DNA of 5,502 nt, taken from NCBI GenBank assembly GCA_030018715.1, contig JASEHN010000225.1:1-5502 (forward strand). The letters run 5' to 3'. Every line of letters begins with the position of its first letter. Position 1 is the stretch's first letter. Positions 1 through 5,344 of the stretch are shown here, one piece after another. This DNA comes from Thermodesulfobacteriota bacterium (GTDB lineage Bacteria; Desulfobacterota; SM23-61). The position numbers and the translations under genes were made by a program. The notes beneath the pieces were generated by a model. The model was not told where the DNA came from and made no database searches. It saw only the letters and a program-made list of their open reading frames with translations.

Positions 1-290
1 GGAAAGGCAGATTGCGCCGCAAGCATCGGCGGGATATCCACTTTCCATAAACCCCTTGCTTACCCTTCCGCAAAGCGCAGCGGGGGCGGGGCAACAAAGC
101 TTCGAAGGAATTGCAGACTCCCCCGCCAAAGCTTAGGAGAGATATGTGCCTCATGATTGCAAGTCCGCCTGAGGCGGAACTTTTCTTCCGGGCCCCTGAA
201 ATGGCTGCTCATTTTAAAAATGCCAGCTCTTTGGCCCTCAACTAATTTGGAGATGACCCAAAAATAATAAAAGCATATCTTCCAATTGCG
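1..290. other. Upstream region without a supported gene
   Basis: I find no convincing gene here. Two forward frames stay open from the window edge, to stops at 134-136 and 151-153. They could be the tail of a gene that starts outside the window, but neither translation shows a recognisable motif. The stretch contains possible secondary structure: GGCGGGG at 85-91 can pair with CCCCGCC at 121-127, and AAAGCTT occurs twice (96-102 and 128-134). A terminator-like hairpin follows at 161-184. It could be the 3' end of an upstream transcription unit plus the leader of the molybdenum cofactor gene at 291. Confidence 0.4.
161..184 (+). terminator. Probable intrinsic terminator upstream of mobA
   Basis: CCGCC (165-169) and GGCGG (173-177) form a stem closed by a TGA loop. 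The stem extends outward by AAGT (161-164) pairing with ACTT (179-182), with one bulged A. A short T-run at 181-184 and a pyrimidine tract follow. This is the shape of a Rho-independent terminator, though the T-run is short. It would end transcription arriving from the left of the window and separate it from the gene at 291. It could instead be a dispersed hairpin repeat. Confidence 0.45.
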
Positions 291-878
291 GTGAAAATAA
301 CCGGCATCATCCTCGCTGGAGGCAAAAACCTCCGCATGAGGAAAAATAAGGCCTTTCTCGAGGTTAACGGCCAGCGAATCATCGACCGCATAAAGGAAAT
401 TTTCGCTGGCCTTTTCGATGAGGTCCTTCTGGTGACTAATTCACCCCTGGAATATGGGTATCTCAACCTGCGCATGGTTGCCGATCTCTGTCCGGGGAAA
501 GGTGCTTTGGGGGGACTTTACACTGGCCTTTTTCATGCCTCATCCTCCCATGCTTTCGTAGCAGCATGCGACATGCCTTTCCTGAATAAAGCTTTAATCC
601 GTCATTTGAGCACACTCTCGCCCGGTTATGACATCGTTATCCCTAAAACAGACGACGGCTTACAGCCTCTGTACGCGGTTTATTCCCAGAAATGCTTGCC
701 TTTCATAGAAAATTTACTGCGGCAGGATAATCTGAAAATCATCGACTTCTTCCCTAAAGTAAAAAAAAGGGAAGTGGTTACCAAAGAAATTCTCCAATTC
801 GATCCTCATCTAATTTCTTTCTTAAATATAAATACTCCGGAAGATCTGGCCCGGGCCCAAGATTTTCTAAAAAGTTAA
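291..878 (+). CDS. mobA: Molybdenum cofactor guanylyltransferase (MobA-like)
   Basis: This 195-residue protein belongs to the MobA/NTP-transferase family, which transfers GMP from GTP to molybdopterin in the cytoplasm to make the bis-MGD type cofactor. The N-terminal nucleotide-binding loop is LAGGKNLRM (8-16) followed by K20. AACDMPF (91-97) carries the metal-binding Asp94, and D65 with the GKGALGGL segment (69-76) matches the family's D-x-x-P-G-x-G-P-L-G-G region. LQPLYAVY (124-131) and the C-terminal FLNINTPEDL (177-186) are also typical. Length is normal. The start is GTG: an in-frame stop at 243-245 rules out a longer protein, and no in-frame ATG precedes the P-loop. No clear Shine-Dalgarno is visible. 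The family's usual Gly after R-M is Arg17 here. MobA is the best call; a related nucleotidyltransferase such as MocA-type cytidylyltransferase is less likely from the motifs. Confidence 0.85.
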   Translation: MKITGIILAGGKNLRMRKNKAFLEVNGQRIIDRIKEIFAGLFDEVLLVTNSPLEYGYLNLRMVADLCPGKGALGGLYTGLFHASSSHAFVAACDMPFLNKALIRHLSTLSPGYDIVIPKTDDGLQPLYAVYSQKCLPFIENLLRQDNLKIIDFFPKVKKREVVTKEILQFDPHLISFLNINTPEDLARAQDFLKS

Positions 879-924
879 AGCGCATCAGTGGGCCTAATGA
901 AGCTTACAGCCGGGCTAAAGACCG

Positions 925-966
925 GGAAGAAAATCATCTTCCGAATCGGGCTCGAAGATAATTTTT
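925..966 (+). promoter_or_regulatory. Alternative hairpins before the acyl-CoA dehydrogenase gene
   Basis: TCTTCC at 937-942 can pair upstream with GGAAGA (925-930). Overlapping ATCTTC at 936-941 can instead pair downstream with GAAGAT (954-959), which is followed by a T-run at 962-966. The two pairings exclude each other, as in an attenuator, and the second resembles a weak terminator. The stems are only six base pairs and A/T-rich, so this may be chance. The rest of the 110-bp gap shows no convincing promoter; GATAAT at 957-962 resembles a -10 box but lacks a matching -35. Confidence 0.2.
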
Positions 967-988
967 AGAAATATAAAAGGAGAAGATC

Positions 989-2245
989 ATGCTCTACGAT
1001 GCCCTGCTAACCGACGAAGAGAAGGCGCTACGAGATGAAGTTCGCAAGTTTGTCCGCGATGAAGTTCCGGCCGATCTCCTGCGGGCAATGGACCGGGATG
1101 AAATCAAGTTTCCTTATGAATTTATCGCCAAGCTGGCCCAGCACGGACTCCGGGGAATACGGTTTCCCAAGAAATGGGGTGGCCGGGAGTTACCCTGGAC
1201 CGCGGAAGTCGTAGCCGAAGAGGAAGTGGGGGTTCTGGGGGTGGCCTTGGGATGCGCTTTTGTGATGACCTCTATCGTGGGCGAGGCTCTCAATATCTTT
1301 GGAACAGATGATCAAAAAGAACGATACCTCCGCCCTATCCTCACTGACACGAAGATCCCTGAAGAAGCCCTTACCGAGCCGAGAGGGGGGTCGGATTTTT
1401 TTGGGGCTACCACGCGGGCAGTCCCTGAAGGGGATTGCTTTATCTTGAACGGCCAAAAACGTTTTGTGGTGGGTGCGGAAGCAGCGGACTTTTTTGCGGT
1501 CTACTGTAATACCAACCCCCAAGCGCCTCCCCACGAGCGCATATCGATGCTCATCGTAGAAAAGGGCCCGGGTGTGGAAGTCGAACACGTCTATGGCCTG
1601 TTAGGATGCCGGGGCACCGGAGTGGGAAGGCTGGTCTTCCGGAACTGCCGTGTTCCCAAGGAAAATATTGTGGGAAAGCTTGGAATGGGAGCCCTGATTT
1701 TTGACCGGATGATGATCCCGGAACGCCTCACATCAGCCGCAGCCTCTGTGGGAGGAGGCCGTGGAGCGTTGGAGGTAGCCATTCGTTACAGTGACCGGCG
1801 GGTGGCCTTTGGTCGAAAAATCCGGAAGTTCCAGGCAGTAAATTTTATGATCGCCGACGCCATGACCCGACTGGATGCTGCCCGCGGATTGGTTTACGGC
1901 GCAGCCAAAACTGTTGACAAAGGCATGCCCCATCGCCGTCTGGTCAGTGAAGCCAAGAAATTCGCCACTGAGGCCGCCTGGTCCATCGTCAATACAGCCA
2001 TGCAGGTTTTAGGGGGAATCGGTTATACCAATGTTTACCCCTTAGAGAGATATTTGCGTGACTCCCGCCTGTGTCTCATCTGGACGGGTACAAGCCAGAT
2101 CATGGACGCTCTCATCCAACACGAGACTTTTGCTGAATTTCTGGGAGACTTAAGTGACCGGCGTAATGTCGAGATGGATGCCATGGGCATCGACGCCCAG
2201 AAAGAAAAAATCTATACGGATGAAGATATGTGGAGGAACTTCTAA
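989..2245 (+). CDS. Acyl-CoA dehydrogenase family protein
   Basis: A 418-residue FAD-dependent acyl-CoA dehydrogenase, which would oxidise an acyl-CoA to its 2,3-enoyl-CoA and pass electrons to an ETF-type acceptor. The N-terminal helical domain covers about residues 1-120 and includes FPKKWGGRELPW (59-70). The middle beta domain begins with EALTEPRGGSD (126-136), the flavin/substrate motif. The C-terminal helical domain has YSDRRVAFGRKIRKFQ (267-282) and LGGIGYTNVYPLERYLRD (341-358). The usual catalytic Glu in the Y-E-G-T motif is Thr366 here (IWTGTSQI, 364-371). Glu246 in PERL falls at the helix position used by isovaleryl-CoA dehydrogenase, so the enzyme is probably active. About 30 charged residues follow the usual family end. 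A strong AAAGGAGA (976-983) sits five bases before the ATG. The substrate cannot be named; branched-chain or organic-acid CoA esters are candidates. Confidence 0.93.
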   Translation: MLYDALLTDEEKALRDEVRKFVRDEVPADLLRAMDRDEIKFPYEFIAKLAQHGLRGIRFPKKWGGRELPWTAEVVAEEEVGVLGVALGCAFVMTSIVGEALNIFGTDDQKERYLRPILTDTKIPEEALTEPRGGSDFFGATTRAVPEGDCFILNGQKRFVVGAEAADFFAVYCNTNPQAPPHERISMLIVEKGPGVEVEHVYGLLGCRGTGVGRLVFRNCRVPKENIVGKLGMGALIFDRMMIPERLTSAAASVGGGRGALEVAIRYSDRRVAFGRKIRKFQAVNFMIADAMTRLDAARGLVYGAAKTVDKGMPHRRLVSEAKKFATEAAWSIVNTAMQVLGGIGYTNVYPLERYLRDSRLCLIWTGTSQIMDALIQHETFAEFLGDLSDRRNVEMDAMGIDAQKEKIYTDEDMWRNF

Positions 2246-2251
2246 AGGGGC

Positions 2252-2278
2252 CCAGGGGTCAAGGATTCAAGGGGCCAA
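2252..2278. repeat. Left arm of degenerate outer inverted repeat
   Basis: This segment contains TCAAGGATTCAAGGGGCCA-like sequence just after the acyl-CoA dehydrogenase stop. The reverse complement of 2484-2511 gives a related order (TCAGGATTC, an insertion, then TTCAAGGGGTCCA). The two arms therefore bracket the palindromic element at 2323-2459. The match is imperfect and gapped, so it may be an older repeat layer or simple low-complexity intergenic sequence. Confidence 0.4.
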
Positions 2279-2322
2279 GCTAAATACCGAATATTTTTTT
2301 AAAATCTGGAGCGTATAAACCT

Positions 2323-2459
2323 TTGATTGACTCGTAAAAAGTCTCTTAGATCGTCACCCCGGCGAAAGCCGGGGTCCAGAACATCTTGAAATAACTGGAT
2401 TCCGGCTTTCGCCGGAATGACGGAAAACCGCATTTGCAGACTTTTTACGAGATCATCAA
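2323..2459. mobile_element. MITE-like palindromic repeat element, complete copy
   Basis: This 137-bp noncoding element is close to symmetric. Its ends are inverted repeats with a perfect 14-bp core: CTCGTAAAAAGTCT at 2331-2344 and AGACTTTTTACGAG at 2438-2451, extending outward imperfectly to TTGAT/ATCAA. Inside are two hairpins in inverted orientation. The first has CCCCGGC arms around GAAA (2357-2374). The second has ATTCCGGC arms around TTTC (2399-2418). Each is bordered by GTCA and TCCAG or their complements. No transposase is encoded, so it resembles a non-autonomous element or REP/BIME-type repeat. TAAACCTTT (2316-2324) and TAAACCCTT (2464-2472) near the two ends could be a degraded target duplication, but this is weak. 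Confidence 0.75.
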
Positions 2460-2483
2460 CATTTAAACCCTTATTATTTCTCA

Positions 2484-2511
2484 CTGGACCCCTTGAACCC
2501 AGGAATCCTGA
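2484..2511. repeat. Right arm of degenerate outer inverted repeat
   Basis: This is the partner of the segment at 2252-2278 in inverted orientation, with GGACCCCTTGAA as the best conserved block. It ends in a small palindrome, CAGGAATCCTG (2500-2510), only 13 bp before the ferredoxin start codon. It leaves no room for a normal native leader in front of that gene. Confidence 0.4.
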
Positions 2512-2523
2512 AACCCTTTTTTT

Positions 2524-2697
2524 ATGCCATACAAGATCACAGATCTTTGCAACAACTGCGGTGAATGCTCTCTGGTCTGCCCCCTCGAAGCCATCACTGC
2601 TGGCGAAAAAAGACCCAAGATCGATTCTGACCTTTGCACGGACTGCGGCACATGTTCGGACCTTTGCCCTGAGCGGGCAATTGAAGGTGAAGGATAG
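2524..2697 (+). CDS. Small 2[4Fe-4S] ferredoxin
   Basis: This 57-residue protein is a compact bacterial (clostridial-type) ferredoxin, a soluble cytoplasmic low-potential electron carrier. Two canonical cluster motifs are present: C9-x2-C12-x2-C15-x3-C19-P and C38-x2-C41-x2-C44-x3-C48-P, related by the family's internal pseudo-twofold duplication. Both CP motifs are followed by an A-I pair (A23-I24 and A52-I53), as is usual. Length is typical (about 55-60 residues). The ATG at 2524 is the only possible start: a TGA at 2509-2511 closes the frame upstream. No Shine-Dalgarno lies at normal distance; the preceding bases are a T-run. The gene sits between two palindromic repeat elements and between acyl-CoA dehydrogenase and SDR genes. 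It may serve as electron carrier for nearby redox enzymes, but the partner is unknown. Confidence 0.9.
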   Translation: MPYKITDLCNNCGECSLVCPLEAITAGEKRPKIDSDLCTDCGTCSDLCPERAIEGEG

Positions 2698-2704
2698 AAG
2701 AGGT

Positions 2705-2802
2705 TCATTCCGGCGAAAGCCGGAATCCAGTTAATTCAAGCAGTTCTGGACTCCTGCTTTCGCAGGAGTGACGGCTTTTCTGACTTTTTACGAGTACATC
2801 AA
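2705..2802. mobile_element. MITE-like palindromic repeat element, copy lacking left end
   Basis: This second copy has the same internal plan and the same right terminus (GACTTTTTACGAG at 2782-2794, then TACATCAA) as the element at 2323-2459. Hairpin one has ATTCCGGC arms around GAAA (2707-2726). Hairpin two has ACTCCTGC and GCAGGAGT around TTTC (2750-2769). The left terminal repeat is absent: similarity starts about seven bases after the ferredoxin stop codon. The right end runs almost into the ribosome binding site of the next gene, so the element forms most of the 121-bp spacer. Confidence 0.7.
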
Positions 2803-2806
2803 GTTT

Positions 2807-2812
2807 GGAGGG
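2807..2812 (+). promoter_or_regulatory. Ribosome binding site fixing the SDR start
   Basis: GGAGGG lies six bases before the ATG at 2819. It decides for that start over the in-frame ATG at 2768, which lies inside the repeat element, has no comparable site, and would add 17 residues not expected before the Rossmann fold. Confidence 0.75.
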
Positions 2813-2818
2813 CTTAAA

Positions 2819-3568
2819 ATGTACGAAGACCTAAAAGGAAAAACGGCATTAGTAACGGGCTCAGGTAAAAGGACCGGAATCGGCTTTGCCATTGCCGAGA
2901 AAATGGCTTCCTGTGGGGCCAACGTCATCATTGCCGATCTCGGAAAAGGGCCTGAGAAAATCGGCGGTGTGAAAATGGGCCTGCGCCAGGAGATGGAAGA
3001 TATTGCCAGCAGCCTGGCGGAAAAATACGGGGTCAAAACGCTAACCGTTGACCTGGATGTAACCTGCAACGATTCCATCCAGCAAATGATGCAAAAGGCT
3101 CAGGAGCAGCTTGGGAGTATTGATGTCCTGTTCAATAATGCCGGCGCCTCTTTTGGCGCCCCCAGCCCGGCGCATACTTACAACGAAGAGGCCTGGATGA
3201 AAACCATCGATGTCAATCTCCATGGCACTTTCCGGATCTCCAGGGCAGTCCTGCCCATGATGATTGCCCGAAAAGAAGGAGCCATTGTCAATATCGCCTC
3301 CAAAGCCGGGAAGACCCCTCCTCTGGCCAATGGGGCCTACGCAGTGGCTAAGGCCGGAGTGATCATGCTCACCAAGGTTATGGCCCTGGAACTATCCAGA
3401 CAGGGCATTCGCGTCAATGCCATCTGCCCCGGCATAATCATGACCGACCTGCAAGTTTACCGTTTCGAGATGGAAGCTAAAGTTTTTTCTGTGCAATATA
3501 TTTGGAACCCCCCAGAGGAAGGCTGCTGGAAGGAAATGGGGGACGGGAGGAGGTTTTCATGGAGATGA
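2819..3568 (+). CDS. SDR-family NAD(P)-dependent oxidoreductase, C-terminus lost
   Basis: This is a short-chain dehydrogenase/reductase of the 3-oxoacyl-ACP reductase-like kind, 249 residues from the chosen start. The coenzyme-binding loop is TGSGKRTGIG (13-22), two residues longer than the classic TGxxxGIG. Asp40 at the end of strand two suggests NAD(H). D80-V81, the NNAG motif (106-109), N133, S161 and Y174-x3-K178 complete the catalytic set, and NAICPG (200-205) is present. Homology stops near residue 223. The usual P-L-G-R-x-G-x-P-E-E segment and the terminal T-G-x-x-x-x-V-D-G-G are missing, replaced by about 25 unrelated residues. Neither other forward frame in 3481-3560 restores them. 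Since these parts shape the substrate pocket and tetramer, the protein is probably inactive or a remnant. The stop overlaps the next gene's start by 10 bases. Confidence 0.8.
   Translation: MYEDLKGKTALVTGSGKRTGIGFAIAEKMASCGANVIIADLGKGPEKIGGVKMGLRQEMEDIASSLAEKYGVKTLTVDLDVTCNDSIQQMMQKAQEQLGSIDVLFNNAGASFGAPSPAHTYNEEAWMKTIDVNLHGTFRISRAVLPMMIARKEGAIVNIASKAGKTPPLANGAYAVAKAGVIMLTKVMALELSRQGIRVNAICPGIIMTDLQVYRFEMEAKVFSVQYIWNPPEEGCWKEMGDGRRFSWR
3545..3553 (+). promoter_or_regulatory. Strong ribosome binding site for the first CitE-like gene
   Basis: GGGAGGAGG lies five bases before the ATG at 3559 and eleven before a second ATG at 3565. It supports a start at 3559 and argues against the in-frame ATG at 3502, whose extra 19 residues look like translated noncoding sequence and do not resemble the family N-terminus. 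Confidence 0.75.
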
Positions 3569-4458
3569 ATTGGGGCTCGGCCCGGCGGACGATATTGCTC
3601 ACCCCGGCCGTTGATGAGGGAAAGGTTCGCAAAGCCTGCGGGCTGGACGTCGATGCAATCATGCTGGACCTGGAGGATTCCATCGTTCCCGCGAAAAAGA
3701 AGGAAGCGCGCGAAGCGGCCGCGCACCTGCTCGGGAAATTGAGTTTTGGGCATCGGGAACGCATGGTGCGGATCAATGGCGTGCAGACGGATTTCTGGCT
3801 GGAAGATCTCCGGGCGGTGCTCCCGTTAAATTTGGGCGGGTTGATGGTCCCAAAAGTTGAATCTGCGCGGGAGGTTCTCCTCCTGGAAGACCGGATGGAC
3901 GAGTTGGAAGCGGAACTGGGCATCCGGGAAAAAACGCCGGTGATCGTAACCGTGGAAACGGCTGCGGGTTTGATTGTCGTCGAGCCAATCCTTCAGGCCA
4001 GCCGCCGGGTCCAGGGGGTGTTCCTGGGTTCCGGAGACTACGCGGTCAGCACCGGGATTCGCATCACCCGGGAATCTCTTTTATACCCTCGTAGCCGGAT
4101 TGCCGTGGCGGCCGCCCAAAGGGGTATTCAGGCCATCGATGCCGCCTATTTTCAGGATGTCCGCGACGAGAAAGCCGTACGGGAAGATGCGTTGGCGGCG
4201 CGGGACCTTGGGTTTACCGGAAAAATTATCTTCCATCCTCTGCAGGCCGGACCCGTGAACGAGGTTTTTACCCCATCCCCTGCCGAAGTGGAACGGGCCC
4301 AAAAAATTATGGCCGCCTACGAAAAAGCGGCAAAAGAAGGGGTCGGGGTCTTTCTGGTGGACAATGATTTCGTGGCCATTGATATTGTTCACATGGCTCG
4401 GCGGATTTTGGCCAGAGCCAATAAGATATCCCAGGTGAAAAAATCCCTTTCCGGATGA
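3559..4458 (+). CDS. HpcH/HpaI aldolase / citrate lyase beta-like lyase
   Basis: A 299-residue TIM-barrel lyase of the CitE/malyl-CoA lyase superfamily, which cleaves or forms C-C bonds of CoA-thioester or 2-oxo acid substrates using a divalent metal. Family motifs appear in order: LLTPAVDEGKVRKA (13-26), IMLDLEDSIVPAKK (34-47), R71 in VRING, LMVPKVES (95-102), VTVETAAGL (130-138) with probable metal ligand Glu133, FLGSGDYA (155-162) with probable metal ligand Asp160, IDAAYFQDVRD (193-203), and the C-terminal GFTGKIIFHPLQ (218-229) followed by F-x-P-S-x-x-E-V. Length is normal for the family. No citrate lyase alpha, gamma or ligase genes are nearby, so a citrate lyase role is unlikely; malyl-CoA-type lyase or a thioesterase relative is more plausible. 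It is followed after 22 bp by the Fe-S gene, probably in one operon. A paralogue starts at 5345. Confidence 0.9.
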   Translation: MEMNWGSARRTILLTPAVDEGKVRKACGLDVDAIMLDLEDSIVPAKKKEAREAAAHLLGKLSFGHRERMVRINGVQTDFWLEDLRAVLPLNLGGLMVPKVESAREVLLLEDRMDELEAELGIREKTPVIVTVETAAGLIVVEPILQASRRVQGVFLGSGDYAVSTGIRITRESLLYPRSRIAVAAAQRGIQAIDAAYFQDVRDEKAVREDALAARDLGFTGKIIFHPLQAGPVNEVFTPSPAEVERAQKIMAAYEKAAKEGVGVFLVDNDFVAIDIVHMARRILARANKISQVKKSLSG

Positions 4459-4480
4459 AATCCCGGAGGAAAAGAAGAAA

Positions 4481-5278
4481 ATGGACCTCATAAAGATAGC
4501 TTTAAGGGCAGGAGCCGATGTGACGGCAGTGGCCCGGGTGGCCGGGCTCCGGGAAAAGGGCGCGGTCGAGCCTGGACTTCTCCCTTCGGCCCAGACGGTG
4601 ATTGCCGTGGCCTGTGCCCATAGCTGGTCGGCGCTTGCTTCCGCGAACCTCCAGGTCAAACAATATGACACGATTTCGGCCTATAACAACGTCCGCGCGG
4701 TAGGCGACCGCATCGTCAAACAACTGGAAAAAGCGGGCTATGAAGCGATTTCCGTGCCCGCCTTCATTCCCATCGATATGGCCGAAGGGAAATTGGGCAT
4801 GGTGGGCGCCGTCGACCACCGGGCGGCCGCGGTGGATGCGGGCATCGGCTGTTATGGGCAGAGCGGCCTTCTTCTGACCCGGGAATTTGGCCCCCGGGTG
4901 AGGCTGGGAAGTGTGCTGACCTCCATGAAGGCCAACGTCCGGAAGCCATCCATGAAGCCTCTCTGTCCCCCGGGGTGCACCTTATGCCTGAAAGGATGCC
5001 CGGCCGGAGCTCTCCAGGGCGACGGGAGGATCGACAAACATAAGTGTGGCAACAGAATTTTCGAGTACGGCCTGCGGGGGGTCATGAAGTTCATCAAAGA
5101 AATGGCCGAGGCCGACCGGGCAAAGAAAGAACGCCTGCTCCGGAAATTCGATTTCAGGGAATTCTGGCAGAATTTTATGACGGGGAATTATTACTACTGC
5201 TTTGAATGCCAAAACCTCTGCCCGGCGGGTACGGATAAATACCGTTCCCAGAAGGGAAAGAAGTCATTAAAAAAATAG
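4481..5278 (+). CDS. QueG-like double [4Fe-4S] cluster protein
   Basis: This 265-residue protein resembles the epoxyqueuosine reductase / reductive dehalogenase-type fold: an N-terminal cobalamin-binding-like domain followed by a two-cluster ferredoxin domain. HRAAAVDAGIGCYGQSGLLL (113-132) with FGPRVRLGSVLT (136-147) matches the family's conserved A-G-L-G-x-x-G-K-x-x-L-L segment. Cysteines C162, C166, C169, C173, C189, C240, C243 and C247 give eight ligands for two [4Fe-4S] clusters; the first motif has an extra residue (C-x3-C-x2-C-x3-C-P). It is shorter than usual QueG, lacks a C-terminal HEAT domain, and lacks the D-S-A-P-V-x-E-R type segment I expect in true QueG. No signal peptide or membrane segment is apparent, so a cytoplasmic location is likely. 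GGAGGA (4465-4470) precedes the ATG. Cobalamin binding and substrate are inferred or unknown; a tRNA-modifying role is doubtful given the lyase neighbours. Confidence 0.8.
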   Translation: MDLIKIALRAGADVTAVARVAGLREKGAVEPGLLPSAQTVIAVACAHSWSALASANLQVKQYDTISAYNNVRAVGDRIVKQLEKAGYEAISVPAFIPIDMAEGKLGMVGAVDHRAAAVDAGIGCYGQSGLLLTREFGPRVRLGSVLTSMKANVRKPSMKPLCPPGCTLCLKGCPAGALQGDGRIDKHKCGNRIFEYGLRGVMKFIKEMAEADRAKKERLLRKFDFREFWQNFMTGNYYYCFECQNLCPAGTDKYRSQKGKKSLKK

Positions 5279-5344
5279 TAACGATATGTGGACCATTGCC
5301 CGCCCCCGATCGAATGGCTGCACGTTCAAGAAAGGAGACCGTTT

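Noticed and set aside
2..136. Forward open frame from the window edge to a TAG at 134-136
   Set aside because: It could be the tail of an upstream gene, but about 44 residues without a motif are not enough to call it.
1190..1588. 132-codon reverse-strand ORF within the acyl-CoA dehydrogenase gene
   Set aside because: It is wholly antisense to a well-supported gene and has no recognisable motif.
2417..2734. 105-codon forward ORF starting inside the palindromic element
   Set aside because: It overlaps the ferredoxin in another frame, begins and ends within repeat sequence, and its translation has no family features. The 57-residue ferredoxin frame has eight perfectly spaced cysteines.
2357..2769. 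CRISPR array
   Set aside because: There are four hairpin units, but they alternate in orientation, vary in sequence, have irregular spacing and enclose a gene; no regular repeat-spacer pattern exists.
2768..2818. N-terminal extension of the SDR from an ATG at 2768
   Set aside because: These codons lie in the repeat element and its terminal repeat; GGAGGG before the ATG at 2819 gives the normal SDR N-terminus.
3502..3558. N-terminal extension of the first CitE-like lyase from an ATG at 3502
   Set aside because: The extra residues are rich in Gly, Arg and Glu from purine-rich leader sequence and contain the ribosome binding site of the ATG at 3559.
3477..3923. 148-codon reverse-strand ORF opposite the first CitE-like gene
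   Set aside because: The translation is rich in Ser, Arg and Pro, typical of an antisense shadow, and the forward frame has a strong family match.
4081..4671. 196-codon reverse-strand ORF
   Set aside because: It spans the end of the lyase gene and the start of the Fe-S gene antisense to both, and its translation shows no family motif. It is a shadow of G+C-rich coding sequence.
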